A DNA stretch of 64,000 nt, taken from Eutypella sp. D-1. Its lineage: Eukaryota > Ascomycota > Sordariomycetes > Xylariales > Diatrypaceae. The stretch is from NCBI GenBank assembly GCA_023313575.1, contig JAJTTP010000006.1, positions 930,001-994,000 on the forward strand, in the 5' to 3' direction. A program made the translations under genes and the position numbers. Positions 37,901-52,376 of the stretch are shown one piece after another (positions within the stretch are counted from its first letter, which is position 1; the number at the start of each line of letters is the position of its first letter). The notes under the pieces were generated by a model. It was not told the origin of the DNA. It was given only the letters and a program-made list of their open reading frames with translations, and ran no database searches.

Positions 37901-39309
37901 AACAATCACTGCCTGCATATCATTATGCCCGCCTATCTGCGTTGCAGGGCTGAACCAAAGTACGGATGCGCGATCACGGATCACTCGTCTTCGGGCGTGG
38001 GCGCTTTTCCTAAATCTACCTACATGCTTCACAGCCACAGGTCTCTCGCGGGTTCTTGCCATCTGACGCCATGCTTATCTGTCTGTTGAGAAAAAGGCAT
38101 ATTCCCCTTAGATATCCATGCGACGCTGTCCTTAGCCAACTAAAGATGACGCTTCGCTGGTTTTAAGGATAGTCCGGGAATGAAAATCATTGATTTGGCC
38201 GTTACTAAACCATGATATTTCCTCGCTATAGTAAAGAATTCATGCTCCGAGCTAGTTACTGCTTGCCTCGTACAGCGCCACGCCATCTTCTATTCCCCAG
38301 ACAGATTTCCGACTCTACCGTAGTAGAAATGATATGCACGGTTATGAGTTATTTACATCCATCCGAGGTATCGAGCCCTAGCCCGGGGTCTTTCGCGAAG
38401 GTTGGCCATGTAATGACACCCACCACATGCAAGCCATCTCAGCAGACATGACAAGAACCCCATATTCGTCTTCGTTGGTGCGGATTAGCCTATATGTCCT
38501 CTTACAGACTTGGTGGTCTGGATCCCATGCAGCATCTCCGCCACTATGGTACTGGTCTGGTTAAGCTTTACGGCAAGATTCCGTTCAGCGTACATCATGC
38601 TACATTTCCATCATTCCATTTATTCATCGTACCGACGTAGTACAGACTAAACCCCATACCCACTATAGATCGGCTGCAAGCGTTGTACCTGGGACGGGAC
38701 GCGACTTGATCTATGCTCAGCTGGTCTATCATTTTTAGCGCGTGGAGAGCTTCATACCCTGATACATATTTCTTCCATCTAAGGCTCGGCAATTCGGAAT
38801 CCTGGTCAAAGACGATCAACCTCAAGTATACGACTATGATAGTCTACGGATGGGATTAGTCGTCCTCCCATCACGGTAAATCTCGCCTCCCACACATACG
38901 TTAGCTGCGGATCTCTCGCGATATCGCTAAGCGGCCCTAAGCCTGCTGCGGGGGGTTTTCGGGGTTTTCTTGGGAACGCTCGAGGACCCTTATGACGACA
39001 AGTCACCAAGTAACACGCAACACTGACGCACTGCGGCCATAGTAGGCTATATTTGGCTTCACGGTGATTCTTGACTGAAGACACGCAATCAACATTTTGA
39101 ACGATATTGTACAGTGCGCAAGAAATTAGAGAACCAGCTTCCCATATGAAATCACAAGGGTATATGTATTATATATACCGTCCGGCATACCCAGAAAGCA
39201 TCCCTTTCACCGTGCGACAAGCCCAAAACCAGCATATCCCGTAGCAACCTTATACGCCATCAGCTACCTCACTTATTTTCCTGCCCAGATTTTCCTTTAA
39301 CTCCAACAC
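34965..39309. other. Intergenic region
   Basis: 4.3 kb between the malic enzyme promoter and the 3' end of the oxidase-hydrolase fusion. Open frames of 130-190 codons (35,662-36,063; 36,183-36,746; 37,054-37,575) lack domains and look random. It contains A/T tracts, a G10 run near 35,049 and a C-rich run near 36,356. Confidence 0.5.
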
Positions 39310-42300
39310 CTAGTACAGCAACGATCCGCTGTCCACCATTTGCTTGAATGAATCTATTGGCTCCTCAAAGCTGTAGTGCTCGCCCCTGGTGACGCGGTCA
39401 ACCTCCTCCCGGACAAAGGGATAGACGTCTTTCCAGGCGTTGCGGCCCATCCAGCAATCGAGGTGGCCGTAGCCGGGGACGACCCTGCGGCGGTAGTTAA
39501 AGCCATCATAGTCGCAGGTACCAAAGGCCTCAGTGAGCGCCTCGTAAGTACGCTGGGTGCTTTCGGAGCTGAGGACGGCGTTGTCACGGCCGACGAATAA
39601 CAGGAATGGCACGCCATGTAAGCGGCGTATGTTCTCCTTAGTGTCAAGCCGCTCGTACAGCGGGCCGTTGGTCATCACTCCGCCCTCCGTTCCCTGTTTC
39701 ATGAGCAGGTGTAGCAGCGTCATGTTGACGCCGCCGAAGAATCGGTCAATTTGTCGGTGCGTTGCCTCGTTGAGGTTTCGGTGGTTCCAGCACCGTCCGA
39801 ATACCAACGTGCACCTGTGACAGCTCGCGTTGTTACAAATCTCCTTGCGCTCGTCTGGCATGAAGCGCAACAGCTCATTCAGCCCCTTCTGTATGTAGCT
39901 GTCGTCGGGTCCTGTGCTGCAGCTGAACCACGACCCCGCGAGGAACTTGTATACCGCGTCCAACGGCGCCGGCGCCGCCATGACCTTTATCATGTTCAGA
40001 GTGTTCCAGATTGGGTTCATGAATACCTGACTACACGTCACCCCGCTGACCCACTTGGCTGGGATTGTGCCGTCGAGCATACCCGCTGACAGCGCCACGC
40101 TGCCCATGCAGTGGGCGATGGTGTAGACCGGATCTGCTCCCCATTGTTCGCGAATGCGTTCCAGACACGCCTTGATGTCCAGCCGCGCGTCGAACGTCGT
40201 CCACGTGTTCTGCTCGGCCATTAACTTGCCGATGCGGTGCACCGTGATGAATACGCGGTAGCCCGCCCTCCGGAAGTAGTTGACCGCGTTATAACGGATG
40301 GTCGGGAGTGCAAAAATCTGGTGATCCACCGAGGCGCCCGGGATCATAAAGAGATTCTTGGTCTCGAGTGCATGGTTCGTAGGCTCCCACATGTACAGTC
40401 TGGTTACTACCTCGTCTTCGGCTTGGATATCCATTATGTCCGTGGGCGGAGTATCGTTGTCAAAACCGCTATAGGACGGGCTGGGATACTGGAGAGGCGT
40501 CAAGGGAGCCAAGAGAAGTGACATGGACCTTCGCGTAAAGAATGTCAAGAATTTCGCGGCGCTAGCCACCTTCTTGACAAGGTTGCTGCCGGTGGGCGTC
40601 AACGTCAGGATTTCTGACATAAAATCTCCTGCCTTGATGCTCATGACGCCCTTCGCGATGACCCTCCCTGTCAAGCCCTGCTCATCCGCATCCGGCACGC
40701 CTCGGTGTCCCTTACCCTTCTCGGTGATGGTGACGTAGAGTGTACTCGTTGACTTCCAAAATTGAAATGGGGCCAGAGCAACCGACGAATCGACTACCTT
40801 GTAGCCATGAAAGTGAAGCGGCCTCCCATCGACTCCACGCATCTCGAAGTCATAGGTAAGATTTCGGGTTCCCGGAGCCTTGAGATCCTTCAGGAAAAGG
40901 TTGAAGTTTCCCCGGCGGACCATAAATGGAGACCCAGGAATAGACGGGCATATGAAGGTGCCCGTGAGCATAGCTCGATGGTTGGGGTCGTGCACAACCG
41001 ATCTAGTATTGAAAGACTGCACGCTGAGGAAAAAACGCGCGGTTTCGCAGAGGTTCTTCGCGGTCCTTGCAGCCAGCTCATACGTTTCGATGTTATCTCG
41101 GACCAACTTGGTGTCGTGATGAATGTAGCCCGACATAACTTCAGTGAACCCGAAGCCACCATCATCCAGACGCCGGGCATACGTGATGGCGTTCCTGGCG
41201 GAATGAATACTCTCGTTTTCTGCCCTCTCCTCGAGGTCGTCGTAGTATCGCCGTCCACGGGGGTGGGGATTTTGGGGAGAGCCGAAGAGATCGAGGATTT
41301 TATTCCTCTGCGTGCTGATCTTCAAACCGTTCCTTTGAGCAAAAAGGTCCACGGAGCGCTCCGCTAGCGCTGTAATGGTGGCCAGCGGGTTTGCGCCGAG
41401 AGAAGTGGGGATAGCGGCACCGTCCGTGACGATGAGTCCGGGATGAGTCTCTTCTCCTAATCCTGTGAATAGCTCGCCACGATGGTTGGTAGCACCGGTC
41501 GAACCTGTACCGCCCCGAGCCATGCAGGCACCACTGTTCATTGTCAGAAATATACAACACATACGCATTGATGGCTGCCAAAGGCTTACCCGATTGGATG
41601 GACGGTGATCTGCTGTTTTCCCAGAAGAGAAAACCAGGGGTGAGGGACGAAAGTGCCACCAACGGCTTTCGTGGCCTGCTCTAGCTTGTGGTGTAGCTCC
41701 TTAACATGTTCACTACGACCGACACCAATGAACTCAAGGACGGGTTTGTCGTCCTTCAGCGTCAACATGGCTTGGTTGCCTATCCGCAAGGGTTAGCTGG
41801 AGTCCTAGTTCAACGCCAGGAGTTAGGACCTACTATCGTGAGACATGATCAGGAAAACCTGTGTCTTCTCGATGGCACCCTTCCTAAAATAGGGGCCAAG
41901 GAAAAAGGTGCCAGCCCGGGCAAGGTTCGCTTTGAGCTTCTCAATCGTTGTGTCGTTCTTCGGTTCTATAGCTCCCGGCAAGAATTCGAGCATCGCTTGC
42001 ATGAAAGGCGCAAGAGCACTGGGTATAGTGCCTTCCTCGATGACATAGCCATCTTCGGGATTGTCGTGGCCGCTCCTATTGTCGATAATACCCGTAATAC
42101 ATGGACCGATGGGGTGATATGGAGAAGGGAAGTTTTTTCCAATTCCGTTCACTTCGTAGTCCGTGTTGTATCTAGGATTGGGAGGCATCAGCAGCAAGAC
42201 CAAGAAAACTTCCATCAAGTAAACATACCCGAACGCTAAGATATCGCCATTACCACTCATATTTTGGCCAACTTTGGGGCTCAGTCCAAGACCCATCTGT

Positions 42301-43657
42301 TGACTTCGGAGCAGGATCTCTGTCGTGCCAATTGAACCAGCGCCAAGGAATACAGCTTTCTTCGCATGCACCCACATGAGGTCGCCGTGCAGGTTGGCCT
42401 TGAAGTGGCCTCTGTTCCGACCATGCCACGCGAAGAACACCAAGTACCCCTCCCGATCCGGTGCTTTGGTTATGTAGCGTACTTCAGCCTCGCAGAATAT
42501 CTCGGCACCCCAGTTCCACGCATCGGCAAGATAGGTGACAAGTGTGGTGTTCTTGGAGCCATCGTTCAGCCCCGTGGCGTCTTGCCCGCTGAGCGTAGAT
42601 TCCGTCATCTCGACACCGCACTTGTTAGGGCCGTTGACGAACCGCGTCGTCTGCAGTACTCGTTTGAATTTGCTGTGCATGTTGAGGCACTTCGCTTGTT
42701 TCTCGAGGAGATCCAGCTTCGGCAATTTTGGCCAGTGCTTAGGATACTCTGTCGGTTCAAGGACATCCCGCACCTTCTCATAATCTGCGAGGTCGGAACT
42801 GTCAGCATTTGCCTATTCGCCGGTCCATAGCAACGGCCGGTATAAAGACAGCAGATAAAAAACTTACATGGATCTAGGCAACTCGGTTCCGTCCTAATCT
42901 CTTCCGGCCATGCTTCGAGTTTAAGCGTATTTTCATCGGCTTCAAGGTAGACATTGGCATTTATTAAACTGGTACCACCAAGGCCTGGGATTGTAAAGGT
43001 CAGTATAATAAGGTGGCAGGGTTAGCATGTTAACTGACCATTCGCGACGACGGCATTCTGGCCGTTGCCGCAGACGAGGTGGTACAGCCCTGTAGGGTCT
43101 CCGCCCTTGACGGCCTTTGCCGGCAGCCACCCGGGGGCGAATTCTCCGGAGAAGTGAACTTGTTCGAGAGCGTCGCCCGAGTCTTTCGGGTACTCACCCG
43201 GCCAGCGCTCCTTGCCGCGCTCGAGGACGCAGACTGACTCACGGGCCCGGGCCATCCGAGATGCCGCGACACCGCCGCCATAGCCGGAACCGATGACCAC
43301 GCAGTCATACGTGCTGCGCATAAGCTCGCCGGCCTTGGAGATTCGCGGGAACGCTGCAGACTTAGGATCATCACCCCACGTCTTCATACGAGTGATGCCT
43401 GGAGATTTCGGACTGCCGGCGTTTTCCTCTTGTATGCCGAAAGTACGAATAAATGGCATTGACTGCGGACCGCTTAGAGGGGGGCTATCATTCCCCGAGC
43501 TGTCGGAATAGTCGTTCTGGAACCCATTTGACGAGCTACTATTACTCTCCTTCCTCTTGGAGCCGTTTACGCCGTTCACGCCGTTCATGGGGAAGGTGGC
43601 CGAGCTTCTTACCCCGTTGGGTCTCGAAGACACATCGTCGGCTGTAGCTGAAGGCAT
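39310..43657 (-). CDS. GMC cholesterol-oxidase-like flavoenzyme fused to an alpha/beta hydrolase
   Basis: Five exons, 43657-43039, 42984-42868, 42784-41834, 41779-41590 and 41533-39310, encode 1366 residues; the four introns (54, 83, 54 and 56 bases) all keep frame. After a disordered Ser/Asn-rich start, the flavin fold begins near 116 with GSGYGG at 123-128, continues with GLGGTSLINANV (about 207-218) and GAGSIGTTEILLRS, and ends with the GMC C-terminal segment HPIGG..ARGGTG and DGAAIPTSLGANP (about 620-680). This resembles cholesterol oxidases of the GMC superfamily. From about 1000 to the end lies an alpha/beta hydrolase: nucleophile elbow AHCMG with Cys1101, likely acid Asp1276 (GRDN) and His1316 (GYGHLD). 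A Cys nucleophile recalls dienelactone hydrolase and PHA synthase. Substrate is unknown; a sterol or other lipid alcohol is plausible. The ATG at 43657 is the first in frame. Confidence 0.9.
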
Positions 43658-46600
43658 GGTGTCAACAAAAAGCAATTAGGGAGAGCGTCGTCGATCAAGG
43701 CTTTACGAGCTCGCTGTCGTGCGATTCGGGGCCTAGGTGACGCAATTCATAGGCAGGTTGTGAGCGAATATGTTACAATATCAATCAGTTTCTAAGATTC
43801 GTGAGTATATATATGTGGTGGGGAGTCTGTAGGACCATCGCTTTGCATTACAGATCATAGACTGACCTCATACATGCGTATATATATATGGTATACACGG
43901 CAATTACTATCGGGGATGGAGATCTAACCTATAAATACAATCATGAACGCATAGCACATGTACACAATATAAGGGATGGTAGGCCAAAGTCCTGAATAGC
44001 GAGTAAGACGACGCCCTTGACAGGGAATAGCGGGACCATTTCCTTTCTTCGAGCTCTTTGATCCTTTGAAGCCTCTCGAGCTGTGCAATGGCAATGCCTG
44101 TCCGCCAAAGGCCAGCTGAGAATTTAGTAGCAGTGATCATCATCGCTTGGCCCGTTGTGTTTCTTCCTAAACCCAAACTGTCATGGCACATCTTCGAACA
44201 TCTGCGACAACCCTTGCACGGCACCGCCTCCCCCGTTGCCCATCGCTACCATTGGGCAATAGACGCCTTTCCAGTACGCTATACCCGGTTGTGCACAAAT
44301 GAGAGTCAGTCTGACAATCGGAAAAACAACTTATGCAGAGGCGGGTCGAACTAACCCAAGGCGCCACAGAGCCCGTTACAACTCGAGGGTCTCATTGGCC
44401 CTATCCCCGACCTCTTGGTTCGGGGAGCTTGTGGGGGCTTGAGGGGGTCAAAGGGGCTCTTTCTTCAGCTGATGACACCATTAGGAACTATTCTTAATTA
44501 TAATCACCAATTGGGTTCCGCAGGCTGACATTTCTTTTTGCGTTCATGGCATACCACTACGAAGCAATTATCACGATACGTAAGAGCGAGCAGCCTTTCG
44601 ATCCTGCTGCGGGCTATGCTTTCACTTGTCAGAGAGCATTTGAACCATAGGTAGCAAATGTGATCGACGTCAACGTAATAGAGCACAGACTGTACCACAG
44701 CGGATAGGCTCTCGGGTCTTGCCGTCTGCGTAAGAGTAACTTGCGTGCAGATGTACCTCATATTTAACCGAGGACACGGTACCGATAAAAGATATAGCGG
44801 CCCGCTATGATAGTGCTAACTATAAACTATCAATTGGGAATAGGAAGCATAAAATTTAAGTTGCTATTGGCCGGCCTATCACTATGGATCTCCTAGATAT
44901 GTGCTATGCAAGGAATAAAGAACAGCTGGAGCCAGGGATCGATTACTAGTTTTCCATATTGGGAATGATGAACGGTCGCTATAGGTTTTCGCTCGGCCGC
45001 TGATTGGCCGCTAAACGACAATTGGAAATGTAATTCTATTTCGGCAGCCCCGGCTCTGCTTAATATGTCGGTCTTGATATCACATCGTGCCAGTGGATGA
45101 TGACCTTCAAAGGCCAACGTACCAATCAAGTGTTCGTTGAGATGGAGGCAATGCTACATGCAAAGCATCCATTGATACCGAGATCAAAGAGAAAATGAGC
45201 ACATTAATAACTTCATTACTATAGTTAGGAACGCACTCAGGCCATGCAGTGACGCATCCCGATACCATCGGGTCCTGTCCTTCAGCCCTTATCAAAAAGC
45301 CGCCGAAATATACGTAGCATCACGAACAAAGCGACACCGTTCTGATTCGCTGTAGATTTATGGCGTTGGAAACGCACAATTCCTACATGCGGATTTACCT
45401 ATACGGTTATGCAAAGATGGCGCACTTATCCAGATAGCCGGTACGTAGATTTCGATGCAGGGGCTTGTAATACTACGGCTTACGGCCGAGAAGTGATCAG
45501 CACAAATTCCTTAATTAGCAACCCACACTCATCCTGTAAGGCTGACAGACGGGGAGTGGTGTGGAGTGGGCCCAAGTCTCCCGTCGGATCTTGGTAGGCA
45601 AGTAGGCTTCATCAGTCTGGGATGGTGGTCTAGAAATGAGACTTCTCCTAAGGCACCATCAAAGCCACTCGGGTAATAGACGAAGTGCGCGCTGTGGAAC
45701 ATGAGAATCTAGAACCACTCACCTCTGCGCGCACGCATGCATTCATATAGACTGTTCCGAAATAGTTATACCGACATGTATGCACGCTTGTGCCACTCTA
45801 GCTGACATGACAAGACCTAAATAACTGACTAATCATAGGTAACCGAAAATTCAAATCGGGAGCTACCCCGGGTTTCGTGCAGAAGGTTACGGATCTCATC
45901 CCCTGCACGATTTCCCGCTCCTGTGTCGCAGTAACCATACGCCGTTCGACATCATGCGAGTCGGAGGGCTTCGATGTGACATCAGAAGATCCTCGCGGTG
46001 AGCCGAGGGCCGATACAGTCAGAAAGCAGCAAGCCGGCATACAGACGAGGGCGTTGTGTCACTTTGCACCGCAACGTTATTATGTAGCTCACCGCCCCCT
46101 CACCCCCTTTTTCCCCTTGTACAGCGGCACTGCGACTCTGGTCACTTTTTGCTGCGGAGGAAACGAGTGGTAAAAGAAAACCATAAGTGGAGATCCTGCA
46201 CGCCTATGACGCAACAAGGTTGTACGTGTCTAATCATATCTGTTGGACATACGAAGTACGGAGAAGTATATTTTATCAAGTCTCTCATTATCGCCATGAT
46301 CTCGAACTTTTCGGAATCTCCCCAGCCGGCAATGGACATGTCCCAGCAAGCCACAGCAATTCTTTCCCTCCCTTGCTTTTCGTTGGCTCGCCACCCTCCA
46401 TTGTGTAGGCTTGAGCCGTCTGCCATATATCGCATGATATGTGTAAATTCCGCCCCCAACCACCGCCCCCTTCTTTCTACTATTCTACCTCAGAAACTCT
46501 CAGATACCCCTGAATAGTAGCCATAAGAATCGAGTCGCCGTTGGGCCCCCATATCCCCAGTCTATTTTCGACCACAGATGCTACTGCCACGCTACCCGTA

Positions 46601-47967
46601 GTGGAGGGTAAGACTCGGACAGTTCGGGTTTAGGGTTATACAGTGGTTCAGGATATGACGGACATCGTGCCGACCAACCACATTACACCCTTAAACCCCC
46701 GGTTCTCCCAGCCCCTACCAACGGTCGGAACCAATTTGACAACGAGCACAACCCCGCGAGCTTGCCCGTCTATGGTAGATTGATTCAGCTGCCACATGGC
46801 CTCATGGGTTCACTCGGAGGCATGTGCGGTACTCAACTGGCTCCGCCAGCAAAGATCACTGCATTACTCCGTCCGTACATAGTAGAAATTCCAGCCCCTG
46901 CCAAGCATGCCAAGCAGCTGCGGATACCTTCAAGACTTCTACTAAGTAACAAGGTAAACATGTAGTCGACAACCATCCAGATACTACATAGCAGTATACG
47001 ATACATGTTTGATCCGTTTCATATAGCTACGATGAGTTATACACCACCTTAAATAAGATCTTTTTTAACTTTACACTCGCATCAGGCTGACTGCAATATC
47101 TCTGTCTTGTGAGGCTAGATATTCGGCCACGCAATCACTTGAAGATTTCTAGGGGTTCAGGATGGTAATAGTAAATTCGACATACGTATCTAAGCAGTTA
47201 GTCTTTCGACAACAGTCTCATTCTTGCCAATATAATAAATTAGAAAAAATATATTTATCTCAAGAATAGCTTGGTTCAATCCGGAAGGAGTTAGATATGG
47301 CGTGTCGTGAAGTGGCATGAAGTAGCATATGTGGATATTTTCAAAGTGGGCAGCTTGACTTCCATGTCCTGGTAAGGCGATTTTGCTAAAGACAATTAGC
47401 AAGAAGGTATCTATGTAAAGTCGAAGAATCTGCCCACGACGTCGCATCGCCGTTTACCCCAGTGGTGGGGCGCCCACATGATTCAGTGCCACCTCACAGC
47501 CATAAGATCGCCTTATTTCATTTTACAAGTCAGCAGCCTTGAGGAGAACCATTGGTTGATGAAGAGCAGCCAGGACGTAATTCGTCGAAGACATAATCAG
47601 GGAGCAGTAGGGCGGCGCCAGAGGAGGCTGTATTTCAAGATAGAGGACAGTTAGGTAACGACATTAGTAATGCTATAACAGAAGGGCCACAAATGAGCAC
47701 CTTCGAATCACTACTGTTGGCCAAAGGCGATAATCGAACGACTCGTAGTTCCGTAAGTGGGACTATGTCGGACACCGGACATTCGCCCAACAGCGACCTC
47801 CGAGCAATAAGTAAGCCGGCCGGCAGTTCCGTAGTGACGCCCGTAATAGACTCGTAAATAAATTTCTCGTGTCCCAAAGTCATGTGCAACGCGGTATACT
47901 TTAAAATAAATTTATGAGACCCGGAGCAATATTCGCTGTCTTCCTCGTAAGTGCTTAATTACCAACA
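43658..47967. other. Intergenic between divergent genes
   Basis: 4.3 kb carrying the upstream regions of the fusion oxidase (minus) and the b5 reductase (plus). Only short, unconvincing open frames are present. TA-rich microsatellite lies near 43,805-43,895. Confidence 0.5.
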
Positions 47968-48956
47968 ATGGCTCCTGTTCGCCCATTCCGACCAATGTTC
48001 AGGGCAGGGCTCACTGCGAATGCGTTGGGTCTCCCTGTTGCTGCCGCTGCCGCCGTAGCCGGAGCGGCGGCCTACACTCTTTACTCACGCACCGTACATC
48101 TTGAGAGCTCGGAGCTCGTCAATCACGACACGAAACGACTTCGATTTGCCCTTCCCGATCCCAAACAATCCACGGGGCTGTCTCTTACATCTGCTGTCTT
48201 GACCATATCATGGGCTAACGGTAGCTGGCTGCCCACTATCCGACCATATACGCCAGTGAACGATATCAGTACGTCTCGCTTACTATCTAGCAATCCCATA
48301 GGAGTAAAGAGCCTCTACTAGGGGAGGATTTGCTTTATTTCAGCTTTTGCACTAATTTAATGGCCGGCATAGATGATCCCGGTTTTATTGAACTACTAGT
48401 GAAGCGCTACCCGGGCGGGAAGCAGAGCACGCACCTGCACGCGATGCAGCCCGGCGACTCCATTGTGATGATCCGGGGCGTACCGCCGGGCTACCGGTGG
48501 ACGGCCAATCAGCATGCGCACGTGGCGCTCGTCGCGGGCGGCGCCGGCATCACGCCCGTATATCAACTCGCCCGGGGGATCCTACGCAATCCCGAGGACC
48601 GGACTCGGGTCACGCTCGTGTGGGGCGTCAACACCGATGCCGACATCTTCCTGCGCGACGAGTTCGCCGCCCTCGAGGCAGAGTTCCCCGACCGCTTCCG
48701 TGCTGTCTACGCCGTCTCGCATCCGGCGCCGGGCTCACCCCACCCCAAGGGCTACGTCACGCGACAGCTACTTGAAGAGGTCGGCTTGAGTGCGGCGGGC
48801 GATAAAAAGAACATCAGTGGCGCCGACACGAAGGTCTTCGTCTGCGGCCCGCCGGCGATGGAGAAAGCCTTGACCGGTACAAAAGGGTTTGGAAGATCGA
48901 AAAGTGGTATCCTGGCCGAGTTGGGGTACACCCCAACCCAGATCCACAAGTTCTAG
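47968..48956 (+). CDS. NADH-cytochrome b5 reductase, Mcr1-like
   Basis: Two exons, 47968-48268 and 48373-48956, give 294 residues; the intron is GTACGT..TAG and joins in phase 1. The N-terminus is basic and hydroxylated, followed by an Ala-rich hydrophobic helix (about 20-40), as in the mitochondrial outer-membrane/intermembrane-space enzyme Mcr1. FAD-binding RPYTP is at 92-96, the KQSTHL loop follows near 115, the NADH-binding GGAGITP is at 156-162, and CGPPAM begins at 258. The C-terminus ends with the family-typical aromatic after Lys (HKF). The enzyme passes electrons from NADH through FAD to cytochrome b5 and supports sterol synthesis and antioxidant recycling. Length matches the family (about 300). 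Several stretches near GVPPGYRWTANQ and the C-terminal third differ from the usual sequence, so it may be a second paralog rather than the main Mcr1. Confidence 0.9.
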
Positions 48957-50157
48957 CTCGGGCAACGAGGATCAAACCCTCTGTATTAAACGATAGATTA
49001 TATCGCTTTCTCGATAAATAGAATTGTAGACTTATTAGCCTTATACGAAGATACGTAGATAATATGATAGGAATATGGATATACGAGGGAGCTGCTCACC
49101 CCCCCCCCTCCTTACTTCGAACCCTGGCTAATTGTGACCCCAATCCCTTTTCCTAAAAAAAGTCATCAGACGGGTTAAGCCATCGCTAGTTAGTCCTACG
49201 GGACGCCACAAGCGATGTAGTAAGTAGCCGGGGTCTGTTGGAAGAATGATGGAGGAATAATCTGTAGACAGTCCTACGTAGGACTGATGAGTGCGACGTC
49301 TTCGCAGTCGTGATAGGCTGCCTGACCGAGTGACAAGCGCACCACCCCCATCACCATCGTTGCAGTCGGGTTGCCTCGTTTCATGTTTTCTAAAACGAGC
49401 AAATACACGGGGCCAGGGATGCTGTCACGAGGATTATCATCAGGATCGCGATCAGCCACCTGCGTACTCTGTCAGCCAGACTTGATCACCGTTTTCGTTC
49501 TGAATACAGCTGCAACATCACTTTGCCAGAAGTACCAGCCCAGGTGAATTAGAGATCCAGAACAAAGGGGTATGTGCAAGAGTAAATAGATACTACATGA
49601 AAGCAAGCGGTGATAATAATGCTTCTGCTACTGTGACGCCGCTATAAAAATTTGGTATCCTCATGAGGCCTCTAAACCCGAGAACAAGAAACGATCCGTC
49701 GCGCCCCAGAAACCCAATGGGTGGAAACAAGAAAAACAAGAGGACAGGCGATTCCCCAAATCATACAGCCGAACCAAAAACCGAATCAACCTGTCCCGAC
49801 ACCCCATGCATCATCGCCCCATGGGTATTCACAATCATTTGTTTCAATTCCTCCGTCCGCCGAACGTCCAACAAAAAAGAACCATGAAAGCCCGAAAAAA
49901 TGCTCTCGACGCCCCTTGATTGACCAGTACTTTTCTTTTTCCACCTGTGGACAAGAAGAAGGAAATCGCCTCATCAAAAAGCATTAGCGTAGTAAGCTCG
50001 TCGTCGTTCGTTATCATATCCGTCGTCACCCTCGATCGTCCGTGGGAGTGGGTGACGGGTGGCGGTGTTATTATCCGTAGCTGCGTGACGGCCACCTGGC
50101 TTTTATGCGATGCCAACGTCAAGTCACGATGCGCGTGCCCGTGCATGGACTGGGAGC
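48957..50157. other. Intergenic between convergent genes
   Basis: 1.2 kb between the b5 reductase and glutamate dehydrogenase stops. It holds a C10 run near 49,099-49,108 and no supported gene. Confidence 0.5.
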
Positions 50158-52121
<1,964 letters not shown>

Positions 52122-52368
52122 TGTTACTTCCGTTGGTGTTGAGGTTGGTATACGCGTGTGTCGTTGTGCGCCCGGGGGGAAGAGGTCCTAGGGAACCCGA
52201 AGTCGTATATATGTGCACAGGATGTGGTAGTCTCACGTGTATGTCGTCACTGACTCGTACGTGCGTAATACCTGATGGCCCGATGAGTAGTTGTTTGTAG
52301 ATGTGAATGATCGAAGGAGGAAAGTAGGAAGGGACGAGGTAGACGTCCGAGGTGAACGGGATGGGATC

Positions 52369-52376
52369 ATTATATA
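52369..52376 (-). promoter_or_regulatory. TATA-like element upstream of glutamate dehydrogenase
   Basis: TATATAAT on the minus strand about 250 bases upstream of the gdhA start codon. Position would suit a TATA box with a long leader. It is a motif match only. Confidence 0.3.

Noticed and set aside
40762..41367. 201-codon plus-strand frame inside the oxidase-hydrolase gene
   Set aside because: Antisense shadow of the fusion gene.
49115..49150. Reverse-strand GGGTTCGAA resembling a tRNA T-loop
   Set aside because: The flanks do not form the T-stem or acceptor stem.
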